The translations under genes and the position numbers were made by a program. Shown piece after piece: positions 63,369 through 64,000 of a DNA stretch of 64,000 nt; positions within the stretch are counted from its first letter, which is position 1, and every line of letters starts with the position of its first letter. The DNA is from Anseranas semipalmata (Eukaryota; Chordata; Aves; Anseriformes; Anseranatidae): positions 914,718-978,717 of the forward strand of contig VXAA01002999.1 in assembly GCA_013399115.1 (NCBI GenBank). The letters run 5' to 3'. The notes under the pieces were generated by a model. The model searched no databases. It saw only the letters and a list, made by a program, of their open reading frames with translations, and was not told the DNA's origin.

Positions 63369-64000
63369 GTGAGAAGTGGGTCGGGAGCTCTCTAACGCAC
63401 AACATGCATGGTCCTATACAACAATTATGCTGTATCAGAAGAATTCTATTATTTGCTAGTTTTCTGCAGTGGCATTTGGATTCAAATTATGCTGATTGTT
63501 AATCACAAAGATAGATTTCACCTGAAGTACTGTAATTACAGATCCTTTCCTTTGTCAATCCCTATTACATAGCAAGTTAGATTCTGTGTGCAGGTACAAT
63601 TTATACAGCAGCAACCTTTCCTGAAAGAAACCAGACCACTACTCAAGTTTGGGTGTTTTTTTTTTTTTTTTTTTTCCCTAAAAGTGTTCTCTGGTGGCTT
63701 GTTGAAGAAGTAAATAGGACAATTAACAATCATCACAATATATATTGAAGATAATCCTTTGGCTCCAATGCTATGGTGTCAAGTTCACTATTCATCTTCC
63801 TGCACTATGTCTTTATACAGGAGATGTATCTGGTGAATATATACTGGGTCAGCAAGTGTTCATACCCCAAATATTCAGTAAGTGAGCAGTCCAGGTTTAC
63901 ATTAGATGAGAACCTGGCATGGTATCTATATCATATGACCACTGTTCCCCCAAACTGTTTTTTTAAATGACGTTTTAGAATAGCTCTGCTTTTTAGATCC
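63369..64000 (+). other. SEMA5A: Start of SEMA5A intron before the last coding exon
   Basis: The donor gtgaga follows the codon for Lys in VEAIK. A poly-T run lies at about 63656-63675. The expected final exon is not present before the window ends. Confidence 0.88.

Overview
The window is bird genomic DNA. It is AT-rich, mostly intronic, and punctuated by short well-formed exons with GT-AG introns. It carries several CR1 LINE fragments, including the typical avian 3' tails, and many simple A/T-rich repeats. There are no operons, bacterial genes, tRNA genes or CRISPR arrays. I cannot fix the species from sequence alone; a neognath bird is my inference.

The only gene I can support is SEMA5A (semaphorin-5A) on the plus strand. 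Six coding exons are visible: 33165-33390, 41273-41491, 52082-52252, 57071-57226, 60913-60960 and 63157-63368. Their reading phases join perfectly. In order they encode the end of thrombospondin type-1 repeat (TSR) 3 and a divergent TSR4, then TSR5, TSR6, an atypical TSR7, a 16-codon juxtamembrane mini-exon, and the transmembrane segment with the first part of the cytoplasmic tail. The sema domain, PSI domain and TSR1-2 lie upstream of the window. The last coding exon (about 40 residues of tail) and the 3'UTR lie downstream.

Layout: 1-33164 is one long intron (or part of one) with an ancient antisense CR1 at about 9075-10060, two CR1 3' tails near 7343 and 17420, a degenerate sense CR1 at about 30366-30935, and a perfect 35-unit CTTT microsatellite at 507-650. 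The introns between 33391 and 63156 hold a further CR1 body (38037-38724), a CR1 tail (52394-52510), a second ancient antisense CR1 (about 59285-60290) and a 30-bp perfect AT palindrome.

The most interesting unexplained item is an exon-like 60-bp stretch at 34914-34973. It has a strong acceptor, a GT donor, a 20-codon open frame, and exactly the 1/1 phase needed to insert between TSR4 and TSR5. It is a candidate cassette exon that I do not recognise. I found no evidence of a new biological system; most other open frames look like chance openings in AT-rich introns.
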